From an uncultured Porphyromonadaceae bacterium (GTDB taxonomy: Bacteria; Bacteroidota; Bacteroidia; Bacteroidales; Barnesiellaceae_A): DNA of 64,000 nucleotides. Positions 45,682 through 54,899 of the stretch are shown here, piece by piece. The DNA is taken from positions 1,054,001 to 1,118,000 of the forward strand of contig UPZG01000001.1 in assembly GCA_900538705.1 (NCBI GenBank). The letters are read 5' to 3'. The number at the start of each line of letters is the position of its first letter. Positions within the stretch are counted from its first letter, which is position 1. Below the pieces are notes generated by a model. The model saw nothing but the letters and a program-made list of their open reading frames with translations, was not told the DNA's origin and made no database searches. The translations under genes and the position numbers were made by a program.

Positions 45682-48393
45682 TTATTCTATTGCAGCCTGC
45701 GCCGCAGCAACGCGGGCGATGGGCACGCGGTAGGGACTACAAGATACATAGTTCATGCCCAGGTGAGCGCAGAACTTAACAGACGAGGGTTCGCCGCCAT
45801 GCTCGCCGCAGATACCTATCTTCAATTCGGGTTTGGTAGCACGGCCTTTCTCTACGCCCATCTTTACCAGTTGACCTACACCTTGTTGGTCGAGTACGGC
45901 AAACGGGTCGGTTTTGAGGATACCTTTCTCTTTGTATATCTTCAAGAACTTGCCGGCATCGTCGCGTGAGTATCCGAAGGTCATCTGTGTAAGGTCGTTT
46001 GTTCCGAACGAGAAGAAGTCTGCAACTTCGGCAATTTGGTCGGCTGTGATAGCGGCACGAGGTACTTCTATCATTGTTCCTACTTTATAAGCTATGCTAT
46101 CGCCACGCTCAGCAAATACCTCTGCAGCTACGCGGTTTATGATTTCGGCTTGTAGCTTTAGCTCTTGTACCACACCTACCAGCGGCACCATGATTTCGGG
46201 ATATACGGCGATACCTTTTGCTTTCATGTTCAGAGCAGCCTCGATAATAGCACGAGCTTGCATCTCGGTGATTTCGGGGTATGTACAACCCAGACGGCAA
46301 CCGCGGTGACCCAGCATAGGGTTAAACTCTTCGAGCGAATCGCAAGCGAGTTTTACCTCTTCGAGTGTCAGTCCCATCTCATCGGCCAGCTCTTTCATGG
46401 TGGCAGTTTGGTGGGGTACAAATTCATGCAAGGGTGGGTCGAGTAGGCGGATGGTTACACCATAACCGTCCATTGCCTCGAAGATACCCTCAAAGTCGCC
46501 TCTCTGCATAGGCAACAGTTTGGCAAGAGCTATGCGACGGCCATCTTCGTCTTTGGCCAAAATCATTTCACGCATGGCCTTGATACGGTCACCCTCGAAG
46601 AACATGTGTTCTGTACGACACAAGCCTATACCTTTTGCTCCAAAACGGCGTGCTACCGCAGCATCTTTGGGAGTATCGGCATTGGTACGAACGTCTACTT
46701 TGGTGTATTTCTCGGCTAAATTCATAATAGTGGCAAAGTCTCCGCTCAAGTCGGGAGCTACGGTAGGCACTTGACCATCGTATACCTCGCCAGTAGAACC
46801 ATTGAGCGAAATCCAGTCTCCTTCTTTATATACTTTGCCGCCCATTTCTACAGTACGTGCTTTGTAATCTACTTTTATTTCACCGGCACCCGATACACAG
46901 CATTTACCCATACCACGTGCTACAACGGCAGCGTGTGAGGTCATACCACCTCGAGCGGTGAGGATACCTTCGGCAACATGCATGCCACGAAGGTCTTCGG
47001 GTGATGTCTCAATACGTACCATCACTACATGTTTACGACGCTCATGCCAAGCCTCGGCATCGTCGGCGTGGAATACAATTTGGCCGGCTGCTGCACCCGG
47101 TGATGCGGGTAGTCCCTTAGCGATGACTTTTGCACGTTTCAGAGCGGTTTTGTCAAATACGGGGTGGAGCAGTTCGTCAAGCTTGTCGGCTTCCATGCGT
47201 TTCAGTACTTCTTTCTCGTCGAGGATACCTGCACGGTGCATATCCATAGCAATCTTTACCATAGCAGCGCCTGTGCGTTTCCCGTTACGCGTTTGCAACA
47301 GCCACAGTTTACCGTCTTGTATTGTAAACTCGAGGTCTTGCATATCACGGAAGTAATCTTCGAGCTTTTGTTGTGTCTCTATCAGTTGTTTGGCACACTC
47401 GGGCATAGACTCTTCGAGTGAGGGATATTTGCTGGCACGCACTTCTTCACTAATACCTTGCAGGTCGGCCCAACGGCGAGAACCTTCGAGGGTAATTTGT
47501 TGGGGGGTACGTATACCGGCTACAACGTCTTCGCCTTGTGCATTTATCAGATATTCACCATTGAAGATGTCTTCACCCGTGGCGGCATCACGTGTAAATG
47601 CCACGCCGGTAGCCGAGGTGTTGCCCATATTGCCAAACACCATGGCTTGTACGTTGACGGCTGTTCCCCATTCCTCGGGTATTTGGTTCATACGGCGATA
47701 TATAATAGCACGTTCGTTCATCCAGCTGTCGAATACGGCACATATGGCACCCCATAATTGTTCCCATGGAGAGTCGGGAAAATCTTTGCCTGTATATTCT
47801 TTGACAGCTTTTTTGAAGAGAACAACCAACTTTTTAAGGTCATCGACATCAAGAGCGGTATCGAGCGAAACGCCCTTTTCGTCTTTCACTTTGTCCATCA
47901 CCTCTTCAAAGGGGTCTATATCGTCTTTGCTTTTGGGTTTCATACCCAATACAACATCGCCATACATTTGTACGAAACGACGGTATGAATCCCACGCAAA
48001 ACGTGGATTGCCAGACTTACGTGCCAAAGCCTCTACAGCCGTGTCGTTCATACCGAGGTTGAGTACCGTATCCATCATACCGGGCATAGATACTCGGGCG
48101 CCTGAACGTACCGATACCAGCAATGGGTTGGTGTCATCGCCAAATTTGGTACCTGTAAGCTCTTCTATATGATGGATTGCATTGCGAACATCGTCTTCAA
48201 TTAGTTTTACAACAGCATCTTTACCTTCCTGGTTGTACTTTGTGCAAACTTCCGTAGTAATAGTGAATCCGGGAGGCACAGGGACGCCTATTAAATTCAT
48301 TTCTGCCAAGTTGGCGCCTTTCCCTCCTAATAAATTTTTCATATCGGCACGCCCTTCGGCATGACCGTTACCAAATGTATAAACTTTTTTCAT
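45682..48393 (-). CDS. ppdK: Pyruvate, phosphate dikinase
   Basis: 903 residues, full length. It interconverts pyruvate, ATP and phosphate with phosphoenolpyruvate, AMP and pyrophosphate. Domains in order: N-terminal ATP-grasp (GGKGANLAEM near residue 23), central swivelling phospho-His domain (GGMTSHAAVVARGMGKCCV with the catalytic His near 455), and C-terminal PEP/pyruvate barrel with GICGEHGGEPSS carrying the acid/base Cys (near 872). It is a single-gene unit with a -7 box (TATCTTTG on the minus strand, 48439-48446). Confidence 0.98.
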   Translation of the reverse strand: MKKVYTFGNGHAEGRADMKNLLGGKGANLAEMNLIGVPVPPGFTITTEVCTKYNQEGKDAVVKLIEDDVRNAIHHIEELTGTKFGDDTNPLLVSVRSGARVSMPGMMDTVLNLGMNDTAVEALARKSGNPRFAWDSYRRFVQMYGDVVLGMKPKSKDDIDPFEEVMDKVKDEKGVSLDTALDVDDLKKLVVLFKKAVKEYTGKDFPDSPWEQLWGAICAVFDSWMNERAIIYRRMNQIPEEWGTAVNVQAMVFGNMGNTSATGVAFTRDAATGEDIFNGEYLINAQGEDVVAGIRTPQQITLEGSRRWADLQGISEEVRASKYPSLEESMPECAKQLIETQQKLEDYFRDMQDLEFTIQDGKLWLLQTRNGKRTGAAMVKIAMDMHRAGILDEKEVLKRMEADKLDELLHPVFDKTALKRAKVIAKGLPASPGAAAGQIVFHADDAEAWHERRKHVVMVRIETSPEDLRGMHVAEGILTARGGMTSHAAVVARGMGKCCVSGAGEIKVDYKARTVEMGGKVYKEGDWISLNGSTGEVYDGQVPTVAPDLSGDFATIMNLAEKYTKVDVRTNADTPKDAAVARRFGAKGIGLCRTEHMFFEGDRIKAMREMILAKDEDGRRIALAKLLPMQRGDFEGIFEAMDGYGVTIRLLDPPLHEFVPHQTATMKELADEMGLTLEEVKLACDSLEEFNPMLGHRGCRLGCTYPEITEMQARAIIEAALNMKAKGIAVYPEIMVPLVGVVQELKLQAEIINRVAAEVFAERGDSIAYKVGTMIEVPRAAITADQIAEVADFFSFGTNDLTQMTFGYSRDDAGKFLKIYKEKGILKTDPFAVLDQQGVGQLVKMGVEKGRATKPELKIGICGEHGGEPSSVKFCAHLGMNYVSCSPYRVPIARVAAAQAAIE

Positions 48394-48438
48394 TTTGAAA
48401 AATGATATTAAGGTTATTAACGATTTTCAAATGTGAAG

Positions 48439-48446
48439 CAAAGATA
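48439..48446 (-). promoter_or_regulatory. -7 element for ppdK
   Basis: The complement reads TATCTTTG, 46 bases before the ppdK ATG. No canonical -33 was seen. Confidence 0.55.
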
Positions 48447-48540
48447 GAATAAATAATTAGTTTCCATATATATATTGGTAAGAAATTTTACAAGATTCAA
48501 ATTTTTGTCTTCAGTGCATCTGCAGGTCGAAAATAATAGT

Positions 48541-48548
48541 TACCTTTG
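48541..48548 (+). promoter_or_regulatory. -7 element for rlmD
   Basis: TACCTTTG gives a transcription start near 48555, about 26 bases before the TTG start of rlmD. A second match, TACTTTTG at 48576-48583, overlaps the start codon and is probably not used for this gene. Confidence 0.5.
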
Positions 48549-48580
48549 AACGAATTTGTATTTATTAATATTACATACTT

Positions 48581-50014
48581 TTGACACGAAAAAAACAATC
48601 ATTGCCATTCATTGAAAATGTAGAGATTACAGGAGTGGCAGCCGAAGGAAAAGCTATTTGCAGGGTGGATGAGAGGGTTATTTTTGTACCTTTTGCTGCC
48701 CCGGGCGATATTGTAGATTTGCAAATAATACGTAAAAAAAGGAACTATGCCGAGGCGCGTATTGTCAATATGCGACAACCGTCGCCTTTGCGAGTAGAAC
48801 CTTTTTGCCCTCATTTTGGAGTGTGTGGAGGCTGCAAGTGGCAACATTTGCCTTACGAATATCAGTTACAATTCAAGCAACAGCAAGTAGAAGACAATCT
48901 GGTGCGGATAGGTAAGATAGCCTTGCCAGAGATATTGCCTATTAAGGGCTCTGCACGGCAAAGAGCGTACCGGAACAAACTAGAATATACATTTTCCAAT
49001 CGTTCGTGGCTCACAACAGAGCAAATGAATGAAGATACCGTATATACCGATCGGAATGCTTTGGGATTTCATATTCCCGGCATGTTTGATAAAGTGCTGG
49101 ATATAAAATATTGCGGATTGCAAGACGATATATCGAATCGTATAAGGCTCGATGTGCGGGCTTATGCAATAGAGAAAGGACTTGAGTTTTTCGACTTAAG
49201 AGCCCAGAGCGGTTTGATGCGGAATCTTATTGTCCGCACTACGACAACGGGTGAAGTAATGCTTATTGTTGTTTTTTATGAAAACAAGTCCGATGCTATA
49301 AACGACTTGTTACAACACATTGCCGATACTTTCCCTGAGATAACGTCGCTGCTTTATATAATAAATCATAAAGCCAATGATACTATAACCGATCAAGAAG
49401 TGATTTGCTTCAAAGGGCGCGACTATATTATAGAAGAAATGGAAGGGTTGCGTTTCAAGATAGGTCCTAAATCATTTTATCAAACTAATTCCGAGCAGGC
49501 TTACGAACTGTATAAAGTAGTGCGCTCATTTGCGCAGCTTACGGGTAGTGAATTGGTGTATGACTTATATACAGGTACGGGTACAATAGCCAACTTTGTG
49601 TCTCGACAGGCACGACAGGTAGTAGGTATAGAATATGTACCCGAAGCTATAGAAGATGCCAAGTCTAATGCTGCCTATAATGGTATATCAAATACGCTAT
49701 TCTATGCAGGCGATATGAAGGATCTGCTCACGGCCGAGTTTATAGAGCGTCACGGCAAGCCCGATGTTATTATTACTGACCCTCCAAGAGCAGGCATGCA
49801 TGAAGATGTAGTAAAAGCCATCCTATATGCTGCACCCAAACGTATTGTTTATGTAAGTTGTAATCCGGCTACACAAGCCAGAGATTTATCGTTGCTTGAT
49901 AATATGTATAAAGTAACAGCCGTGCAACCGGTAGATATGTTCCCACATACGCATCATGTTGAGAATGTGGTTTGTCTTGAAAAAAGGGAAAAGATAGAGG
50001 AATCAATAATCTGA
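48581..50014 (+). CDS. rlmD: 23S rRNA (uracil-5-)-methyltransferase, RlmD/RumA family
   Basis: 477 residues. An N-terminal TRAM-type OB fold (VTGVAAEGKAICR-like) is followed by the iron-sulfur Cys cluster CPHFGVCGGCKWQH and a C-terminal SAM domain. That domain has DLYTGTGTI, the catalytic DPPRAG segment and YVSCNPATQARD with the nucleophilic Cys. It methylates a 23S rRNA uracil (U1939 in E. coli; the paralogous RlmCD target cannot be excluded). No ATG is available near the N-terminus: translation appears to start at the TTG at 48581, whose product begins TRKKQSLPF as in relatives. Confidence 0.92.
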   Translation: MTRKKQSLPFIENVEITGVAAEGKAICRVDERVIFVPFAAPGDIVDLQIIRKKRNYAEARIVNMRQPSPLRVEPFCPHFGVCGGCKWQHLPYEYQLQFKQQQVEDNLVRIGKIALPEILPIKGSARQRAYRNKLEYTFSNRSWLTTEQMNEDTVYTDRNALGFHIPGMFDKVLDIKYCGLQDDISNRIRLDVRAYAIEKGLEFFDLRAQSGLMRNLIVRTTTTGEVMLIVVFYENKSDAINDLLQHIADTFPEITSLLYIINHKANDTITDQEVICFKGRDYIIEEMEGLRFKIGPKSFYQTNSEQAYELYKVVRSFAQLTGSELVYDLYTGTGTIANFVSRQARQVVGIEYVPEAIEDAKSNAAYNGISNTLFYAGDMKDLLTAEFIERHGKPDVIITDPPRAGMHEDVVKAILYAAPKRIVYVSCNPATQARDLSLLDNMYKVTAVQPVDMFPHTHHVENVVCLEKREKIEESII

Positions 50015-50028
50015 AAATATATGTAGTT

Positions 50029-51444
50029 ATGAAAGAGGCCATTCAAAAAAAAATCAGTGATTCGGCTGCCGCTCGGTGGACGGCGTTGGTATTATTGGCA
50101 TCGGCGATGTTTTTTGGATATATCTTTATGGATATACTCTCGCCGTTGCAAGAATTATTGCAAGTGCAACGTGGTTGGGACCCTGTAGCGTACGGCCGTT
50201 ATGCCGGGTCTGAAACCTTTCTAAATGTATTTGTATTTTTCCTGATCTTTGCGGGAATTATTCTCGATAAGATGGGCGTACGCTTTACGGCGATATTGTC
50301 GGGCGCAGTCATGTTGTGTGGCGCATCCATCAATTATTTTGCTGTCAGCGACATGTTTACAGGAAGTAGCATAGAGCATTTTATGCAAAATGCCCTTAAT
50401 TTGCCTAATGAATGGTGGAATGTGACACCGTTCTATAAGGGTATGCCGGCATCGGCCAAAATGTCTGCTATAGGTTTTATGTTCTTCGGTTGTGGTGTGG
50501 AAATGGCCGGTATTACAGTATCGCGAGGAATTGTAAAATGGTTTAAGGGCAAAGAGATGGCTCTTGCTATGGGTGTAGAGATGGCCATAGCCCGCATAGG
50601 CGTTGCAGTAGTGGTATTGGGCGCACCGGTTGTGGCTAATATTACGCCTGTCAATGTATCGCGACCGGTAGCAGTAGCTGTATTATTGTTGTTGATAGGG
50701 CTTATATCGTTTATCGTATATGCCTTCATGGATAAGAAACTCGATGAGCAAGGAGCCGAAGAGGAAAAAGATGATCCTTTCAAGGTAAGTGATTTAGGCA
50801 AAATATTCTCATCGAAAGTATTTTGGATTGTATCATTGCTTTGTGTGCTCTATTATTCGGCTATATTCCCGTTCCAGAAATATGCCATCAATATGTTACA
50901 ATGTAACTTAGGATATACGGCCGAGCAAGCCGGACAGGTATTTTTTGTGTTCCCGCTTGGTGCCGCAGCTATAACGCCCTTCTTGGGTAACTTTTTGGAC
51001 CGTAGGGGCAAAGGAGCTACTATGCTTATCTTTGGTGCAATATTGATGATTGTATGTCACCTATCCTTTGCTTTGCTGTTGCCGGCCACACAATCTACAG
51101 CCATTGCGTACGCAGGTATTGTTTTATTGGGCATATCGTTTTCTTTGGTTCCGGCAGCCTTATGGCCATCTGTACCTAAATTAGTTGACAGCAAACTTTT
51201 GGGTTCGGCATATGCCGTGATATTCTGGATACAAAACATAGGTCTCTATTCTTTCCCGATGATAATAGGGTCGGTGTTGGTATCGTCGAATCCTGGGGTA
51301 ACCAATCCTTTGGAGTATAATTATACGGTGCCAATGCTGTTATTTGCATCTCTGGGACTGTTGGCTTTATTGCTGGGAATTTGGTTGAAAATAGAGGACA
51401 AACGTAAAGGCTACGGATTGGAGTTGCCTAACATCAAAAAATAA
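50029..51444 (+). CDS. MFS transporter
   Basis: 471 residues with about twelve membrane helices. The first begins WTALVLLASAMFFGYIF, and helix 2 is followed by the MFS-type DKMGVRF loop. A long loop rich in acidic residues (EEEKDDPFKVSD) separates the two halves near residue 245, and GNFLDRRGKGA repeats the loop signature in the second half. The substrate is unknown. It follows rlmD after 14 bases and may share its transcript. Confidence 0.9.
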   Translation: MKEAIQKKISDSAAARWTALVLLASAMFFGYIFMDILSPLQELLQVQRGWDPVAYGRYAGSETFLNVFVFFLIFAGIILDKMGVRFTAILSGAVMLCGASINYFAVSDMFTGSSIEHFMQNALNLPNEWWNVTPFYKGMPASAKMSAIGFMFFGCGVEMAGITVSRGIVKWFKGKEMALAMGVEMAIARIGVAVVVLGAPVVANITPVNVSRPVAVAVLLLLIGLISFIVYAFMDKKLDEQGAEEEKDDPFKVSDLGKIFSSKVFWIVSLLCVLYYSAIFPFQKYAINMLQCNLGYTAEQAGQVFFVFPLGAAAITPFLGNFLDRRGKGATMLIFGAILMIVCHLSFALLLPATQSTAIAYAGIVLLGISFSLVPAALWPSVPKLVDSKLLGSAYAVIFWIQNIGLYSFPMIIGSVLVSSNPGVTNPLEYNYTVPMLLFASLGLLALLLGIWLKIEDKRKGYGLELPNIKK

Positions 51445-51470
51445 ATAGATACAGAAATATTTTCTTCTAA

Positions 51471-51510
51471 AAGCACTCCGGTACACGATTTGTCATGTAT
51501 CGGAGTGCTT
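51471..51510 (+). terminator. Terminator of the rlmD-MFS unit
   Basis: A 15-bp stem with one G-U pair (AAGCACTCCGGTACA with TGTATCGGAGTGCTT) followed by CTATTATAAG, which is only partly T-rich. Confidence 0.8.
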
Positions 51511-51679
51511 CTATTATAAGGTCGGTATAGGCAAAGTCAAGAAAATAACTATTATGCCAGCTGTTTATAGCATACTATATAATGAGGTATGATATAAGTA
51601 GGGTAGAGATATTCATTCATGAAGGTCGTTAAATGGCGAAACGAGGGGTATAATTGGATTTTATTATGTTAGATATAAC

Positions 51680-51722
51680 AATGGCTACTCATGTGGAAAA
51701 GTACCGTCATAGAGTAGCCATT
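51680..51722 (-). terminator. Terminator of the PCMD operon
   Basis: An 11-bp perfect stem (AATGGCTACTC with GAGTAGCCATT) around a 21-base loop. On the minus strand it is followed by GTTATATC. The rest of 51511-51679 shows nothing else. Confidence 0.7.
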
Positions 51723-51744
51723 GTTTGTCTGTTATGAATGTCAA

Positions 51745-53316
51745 TCAATCATAATCATATTCGAGAGAGAATTCATCGATATAAAGTACACTATTGGTAC
51801 TACCTGTAAATTCATCACCATATTTGCTACTAGTAGCTGTTATAATGATATATGTAGGAATACGGCTGGTAGAGCGATATTTAAACTCCAATTCAAAGGG
51901 TTGGTATTCTGTAACCGAACGCTCAGATACCAACTGATTGTAGGCAATAATGTGCGGGTCGTTAGGGTCGAACGGCTTGCGATTGTTGGGATTTGTGCGT
52001 ACTTCTACACGATTATCCCAGTCTCCTAAAGCAATGTATATCAGCAAGCTGTCGGGAGCCCCCATAATATCGCTATGTAAATTGTTGGTGTAATCAATTG
52101 TACCACCATTGTATTTGTAATACCCTTTGAGTTTGGTTGGCCTATATGTGAACGGTTGTCCTAAATAGATAATTCCGTTGGTGCCTTCGACACCTCCAAA
52201 TTCACCAACAAATATATTCCCGGCAGCCAATTTCCCTATACCGGCAATGCCTACAAAACGAGTTTGCAGCTTCGCAGCAAGACCTTGCACGGCATCTTCA
52301 GTAGGAACAGAGTTGCATTCGCCCAGTGTAGCTGCACCGCGGTTACCGGTATCCCACCATGGCGTACCGCCTTCGGCCCATGGTTGCCATATTTTGCCAT
52401 CGAGCCACCACTCGTTGAAGCCTCCGTTCGGTAGTTCCACTTCAGGCCCCGTCGTAAAGGTGATTTCATTACTCGTTTCACCAATGATAACGGCTCGCGC
52501 AACATACTCGGTGTTAGGCTTCAGATGCGGTACGCGCGCTGAGAAACTACTGCCTTTCGATATCATATATTCTTCGGGAACTTCTGACCATGTATCGGAA
52601 GACGCTTCTCTAATCTCAAAACGGTTGTCATTCTGTTCCAATCCATTACCATACAACCAAGCGACACAAGTCCAAGCATCTACCGAGGCGAGTGAGACAT
52701 TGCTGGCAGTATGTACAACATAGAGTGTCCACTCTTCTGTAACACTGTGGTATTTTACGGTAACTTTGCGCGGACCTTCTGAAAAATCATGCAGTTCATC
52801 GACAGCCGGTGAGTAGGTAGTCAATCCCTTAGGCCCTAATACAAGACTGGTAATCTCTATCTGTTTTAGGTCGGTATATTCGCTTACAAAAACACGTGCT
52901 CGTTTATTGACAGCTTCTATAAGAGCATTGCCTACTTGATTTTTTACTGAAAACTCTCTTTCTATATCCTGCGAAGCAGAGATGGTCCACGTATAATCTT
53001 GATATATGCTCAGGACAAACTCTTTGGGTGATGTTAAGTCATGTACGCCCGTAATAGAAGGAGTAGCTTTAGCATTTTCGGTCAGTTGTGCTCCTGAAAT
53101 GGTAACTTTTTGTAAGTCTACAGTGTCGGCCAAAAGGAGCGAGACTGTACGAGAATCATTGTTTATTGTAGGTGCTTGAGTCATACCGACAGCCTCTATA
53201 GAGAGAATCTGGGCTGGTATATGCGGGTAGGGGATGTCATTTTTAATGCATCCTCCCAACAGTAGCGCTGTAGACAAGCAACCTATCAATAGGAAGTAAC
53301 GTGTATATTTGTTCAT
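51745..53316 (-). CDS. PCMD-domain lipoprotein (putative carbohydrate-binding)
   Basis: 523 residues, last gene of the operon. The signal peptide ends in a lipobox (LLGGC). Three Ig-like beta domains are followed by the PCMD domain (from about residue 290): LPNGGFNEW, TPWWDTGNRG, GIGKLAAGNIFVGEF and the closing YIDEFSLEYDYD. PCMD is a jelly-roll-type domain found on Bacteroidota surface proteins and is thought to bind carbohydrate. It is clearly paralogous to the PCMD part of the 54900-57023 gene. Confidence 0.85.
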   Translation of the reverse strand: MNKYTRYFLLIGCLSTALLLGGCIKNDIPYPHIPAQILSIEAVGMTQAPTINNDSRTVSLLLADTVDLQKVTISGAQLTENAKATPSITGVHDLTSPKEFVLSIYQDYTWTISASQDIEREFSVKNQVGNALIEAVNKRARVFVSEYTDLKQIEITSLVLGPKGLTTYSPAVDELHDFSEGPRKVTVKYHSVTEEWTLYVVHTASNVSLASVDAWTCVAWLYGNGLEQNDNRFEIREASSDTWSEVPEEYMISKGSSFSARVPHLKPNTEYVARAVIIGETSNEITFTTGPEVELPNGGFNEWWLDGKIWQPWAEGGTPWWDTGNRGAATLGECNSVPTEDAVQGLAAKLQTRFVGIAGIGKLAAGNIFVGEFGGVEGTNGIIYLGQPFTYRPTKLKGYYKYNGGTIDYTNNLHSDIMGAPDSLLIYIALGDWDNRVEVRTNPNNRKPFDPNDPHIIAYNQLVSERSVTEYQPFELEFKYRSTSRIPTYIIITATSSKYGDEFTGSTNSVLYIDEFSLEYDYD

Positions 53317-53328
53317 GAAATACGTCTT

Positions 53329-54141
53329 TTATATATGCACCGTAATACCGATATTGATATTGAGAATATTGATTTTGAAGTTGGCTCCGCTCGATTTAAA
53401 ACTTCCCGTCTCAACATTATCGGTAAATTGCTTACTTTGCTGGTAGTTCAACCCCAAAATGCCTACCGACACGTTGGCACTTATATTGTCAAATATAAAT
53501 ACTGATATGCCAGGGCTGAGTCCTAACGATATTTCGGTTGATAATGTTTTTGTTTCACTGCGATTTTCATTGGGCCCCTTGGCAAAAAGACTTGTTCCAC
53601 TTGTGAACGTCAGGCTTGTTTCATTGAAAACTCCAAATTGCCCGTTTGGACTGATACCTACGTATGTACGATAGAATATACCTGCCGAGTAATATTGAGC
53701 AGAGTATGCAAGATTTGAAAGTGATATGTCCAAATCTTCCATGATGTCTAATTTGAAGTTGTTTAAATCGGCCGATGTGCTTGAATATCCTAACTTGATA
53801 CCAATACATTGGTTGTCTTTTATGAAATAACCCACAAACGGATGTATGCCGAACATTGAGCCTGTAAAGTTGAAATCTTTGATAATCAGAGCTATGTCGC
53901 TATCATCACTGTTATATCCCATGTAGGATGCTGTCAGACCACATATCCATTCCTTTTGAGGAATAAGCACATAGTTGGTAAGTCCACGGTCGAACAACTT
54001 TGCTCCCTTTTTACGAGCCGCTGTAGTATCAGTAGTCAATATGGAGCTATCGGTGGTTTCGATAGCTTTCACGGGTGATGCGATGTTGGCACAGAGTGCC
54101 GTCAGCAAAACAATTATATATTTAGTTGGTTTCATCGCCAT
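53329..54141 (-). CDS. Outer-membrane beta-barrel protein (paralogue 1)
   Basis: 270 residues. The signal peptide is followed by about 20 residues and then alternating beta strands, ending in a hydrophobic strand with ITVHI. Landmarks: GLTNYVLIPQKEWICGLTASYMGY and NGQFGVFNETSLTF. The neighbouring 54143-54889 gene has the same landmarks (KGQWIIGGTLSYTEM, NMRFGLYNETQLH), so the two are tandem duplicates. Together they may form the outer-membrane port or anchor for the PCMD proteins. The gene lies 12 bases before the last lipoprotein gene. Confidence 0.78.
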   Translation of the reverse strand: MAMKPTKYIIVLLTALCANIASPVKAIETTDSSILTTDTTAARKKGAKLFDRGLTNYVLIPQKEWICGLTASYMGYNSDDSDIALIIKDFNFTGSMFGIHPFVGYFIKDNQCIGIKLGYSSTSADLNNFKLDIMEDLDISLSNLAYSAQYYSAGIFYRTYVGISPNGQFGVFNETSLTFTSGTSLFAKGPNENRSETKTLSTEISLGLSPGISVFIFDNISANVSVGILGLNYQQSKQFTDNVETGSFKSSGANFKINILNINIGITVHI

Positions 54142-54142
54142 A

Positions 54143-54889
54143 TCAGATGTAAAAAGCTAATCCTAAACCTATTGAAAACAAGTTGATTTGGAAACTTGCC
54201 GAGGTACTGTTGGTTTTACCCATGTACACTTGGTTAGTGGCTTGAGAACTGCTGGTGTACTTAAATCCGAGCAATCCTACATTCAACTCTATTGCCATAA
54301 AGTTATTGATAAAGGCAGTAACACCCGGCGCAAGATTTATACCTATTGAGAAATTGCGGTCGAAAGAACCTTCAATAGTTTCGCCCGAACCGCTTACAAT
54401 CTTGCTTTCGCCGCCACCTATGTGCAATTGGGTCTCGTTATACAACCCGAAACGCATGTTCTTACCTATGCTGATATAGTTTCTCAGAATAGCCATACCA
54501 GAGTAGTTGTGTCCCAACCGATACAGGTCGTTGATATTGAATTTTGTGTTATCGCCTAAGTTTATCTCGGCCGAATTGAGTTTTACGAGAGAGCGGTCGT
54601 AAGAAAACCGCCCTCCCGCACCAATATTATTTCCAAACATGTAACAAAACATGGGACTGATATTGAAGCTATATCCGTTGCCGTTGATACCTTCGATGAT
54701 GAGAAACTGATAGTTGTTTCCACTCATTTCGGTATACGAAAGAGTACCACCTATAATCCATTGTCCCTTGGGTACAAAGGTGTATTGCTTCAGCCCACGA
54801 TTTTGTGTAGAGTCTTTGGGCAATATTCCGGCTTGGATGGCAATAGCAGCACATAGCAGGAACGATATGGCGCAGAAAACTCTTTTCAT
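54143..54889 (-). CDS. Outer-membrane beta-barrel protein (paralogue 2)
   Basis: 248 residues from the ATG at 54889, which opens a good signal peptide (KRVFCAISFLLCAAIAIQA). The frame stays open further upstream, but that would overlap the PCMD gene and add no signal. It is beta-rich with a terminal strand ending LGLAFYI. Similar to the following gene product throughout, including a strand-turn-strand with GLYNETQLH. It lies 10 bases downstream of the large PCMD gene and one base before the second barrel gene. Confidence 0.78.
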   Translation of the reverse strand: MKRVFCAISFLLCAAIAIQAGILPKDSTQNRGLKQYTFVPKGQWIIGGTLSYTEMSGNNYQFLIIEGINGNGYSFNISPMFCYMFGNNIGAGGRFSYDRSLVKLNSAEINLGDNTKFNINDLYRLGHNYSGMAILRNYISIGKNMRFGLYNETQLHIGGGESKIVSGSGETIEGSFDRNFSIGINLAPGVTAFINNFMAIELNVGLLGFKYTSSSQATNQVYMGKTNSTSASFQINLFSIGLGLAFYI

Positions 54890-54899
54890 GTCAATTATT

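Noticed and set aside
47390..48172. Plus-strand frame of 260 codons opposite ppdK
   Set aside because: It is Ser/Arg-rich with no motif, entirely inside ppdK, and is the usual antisense artefact.
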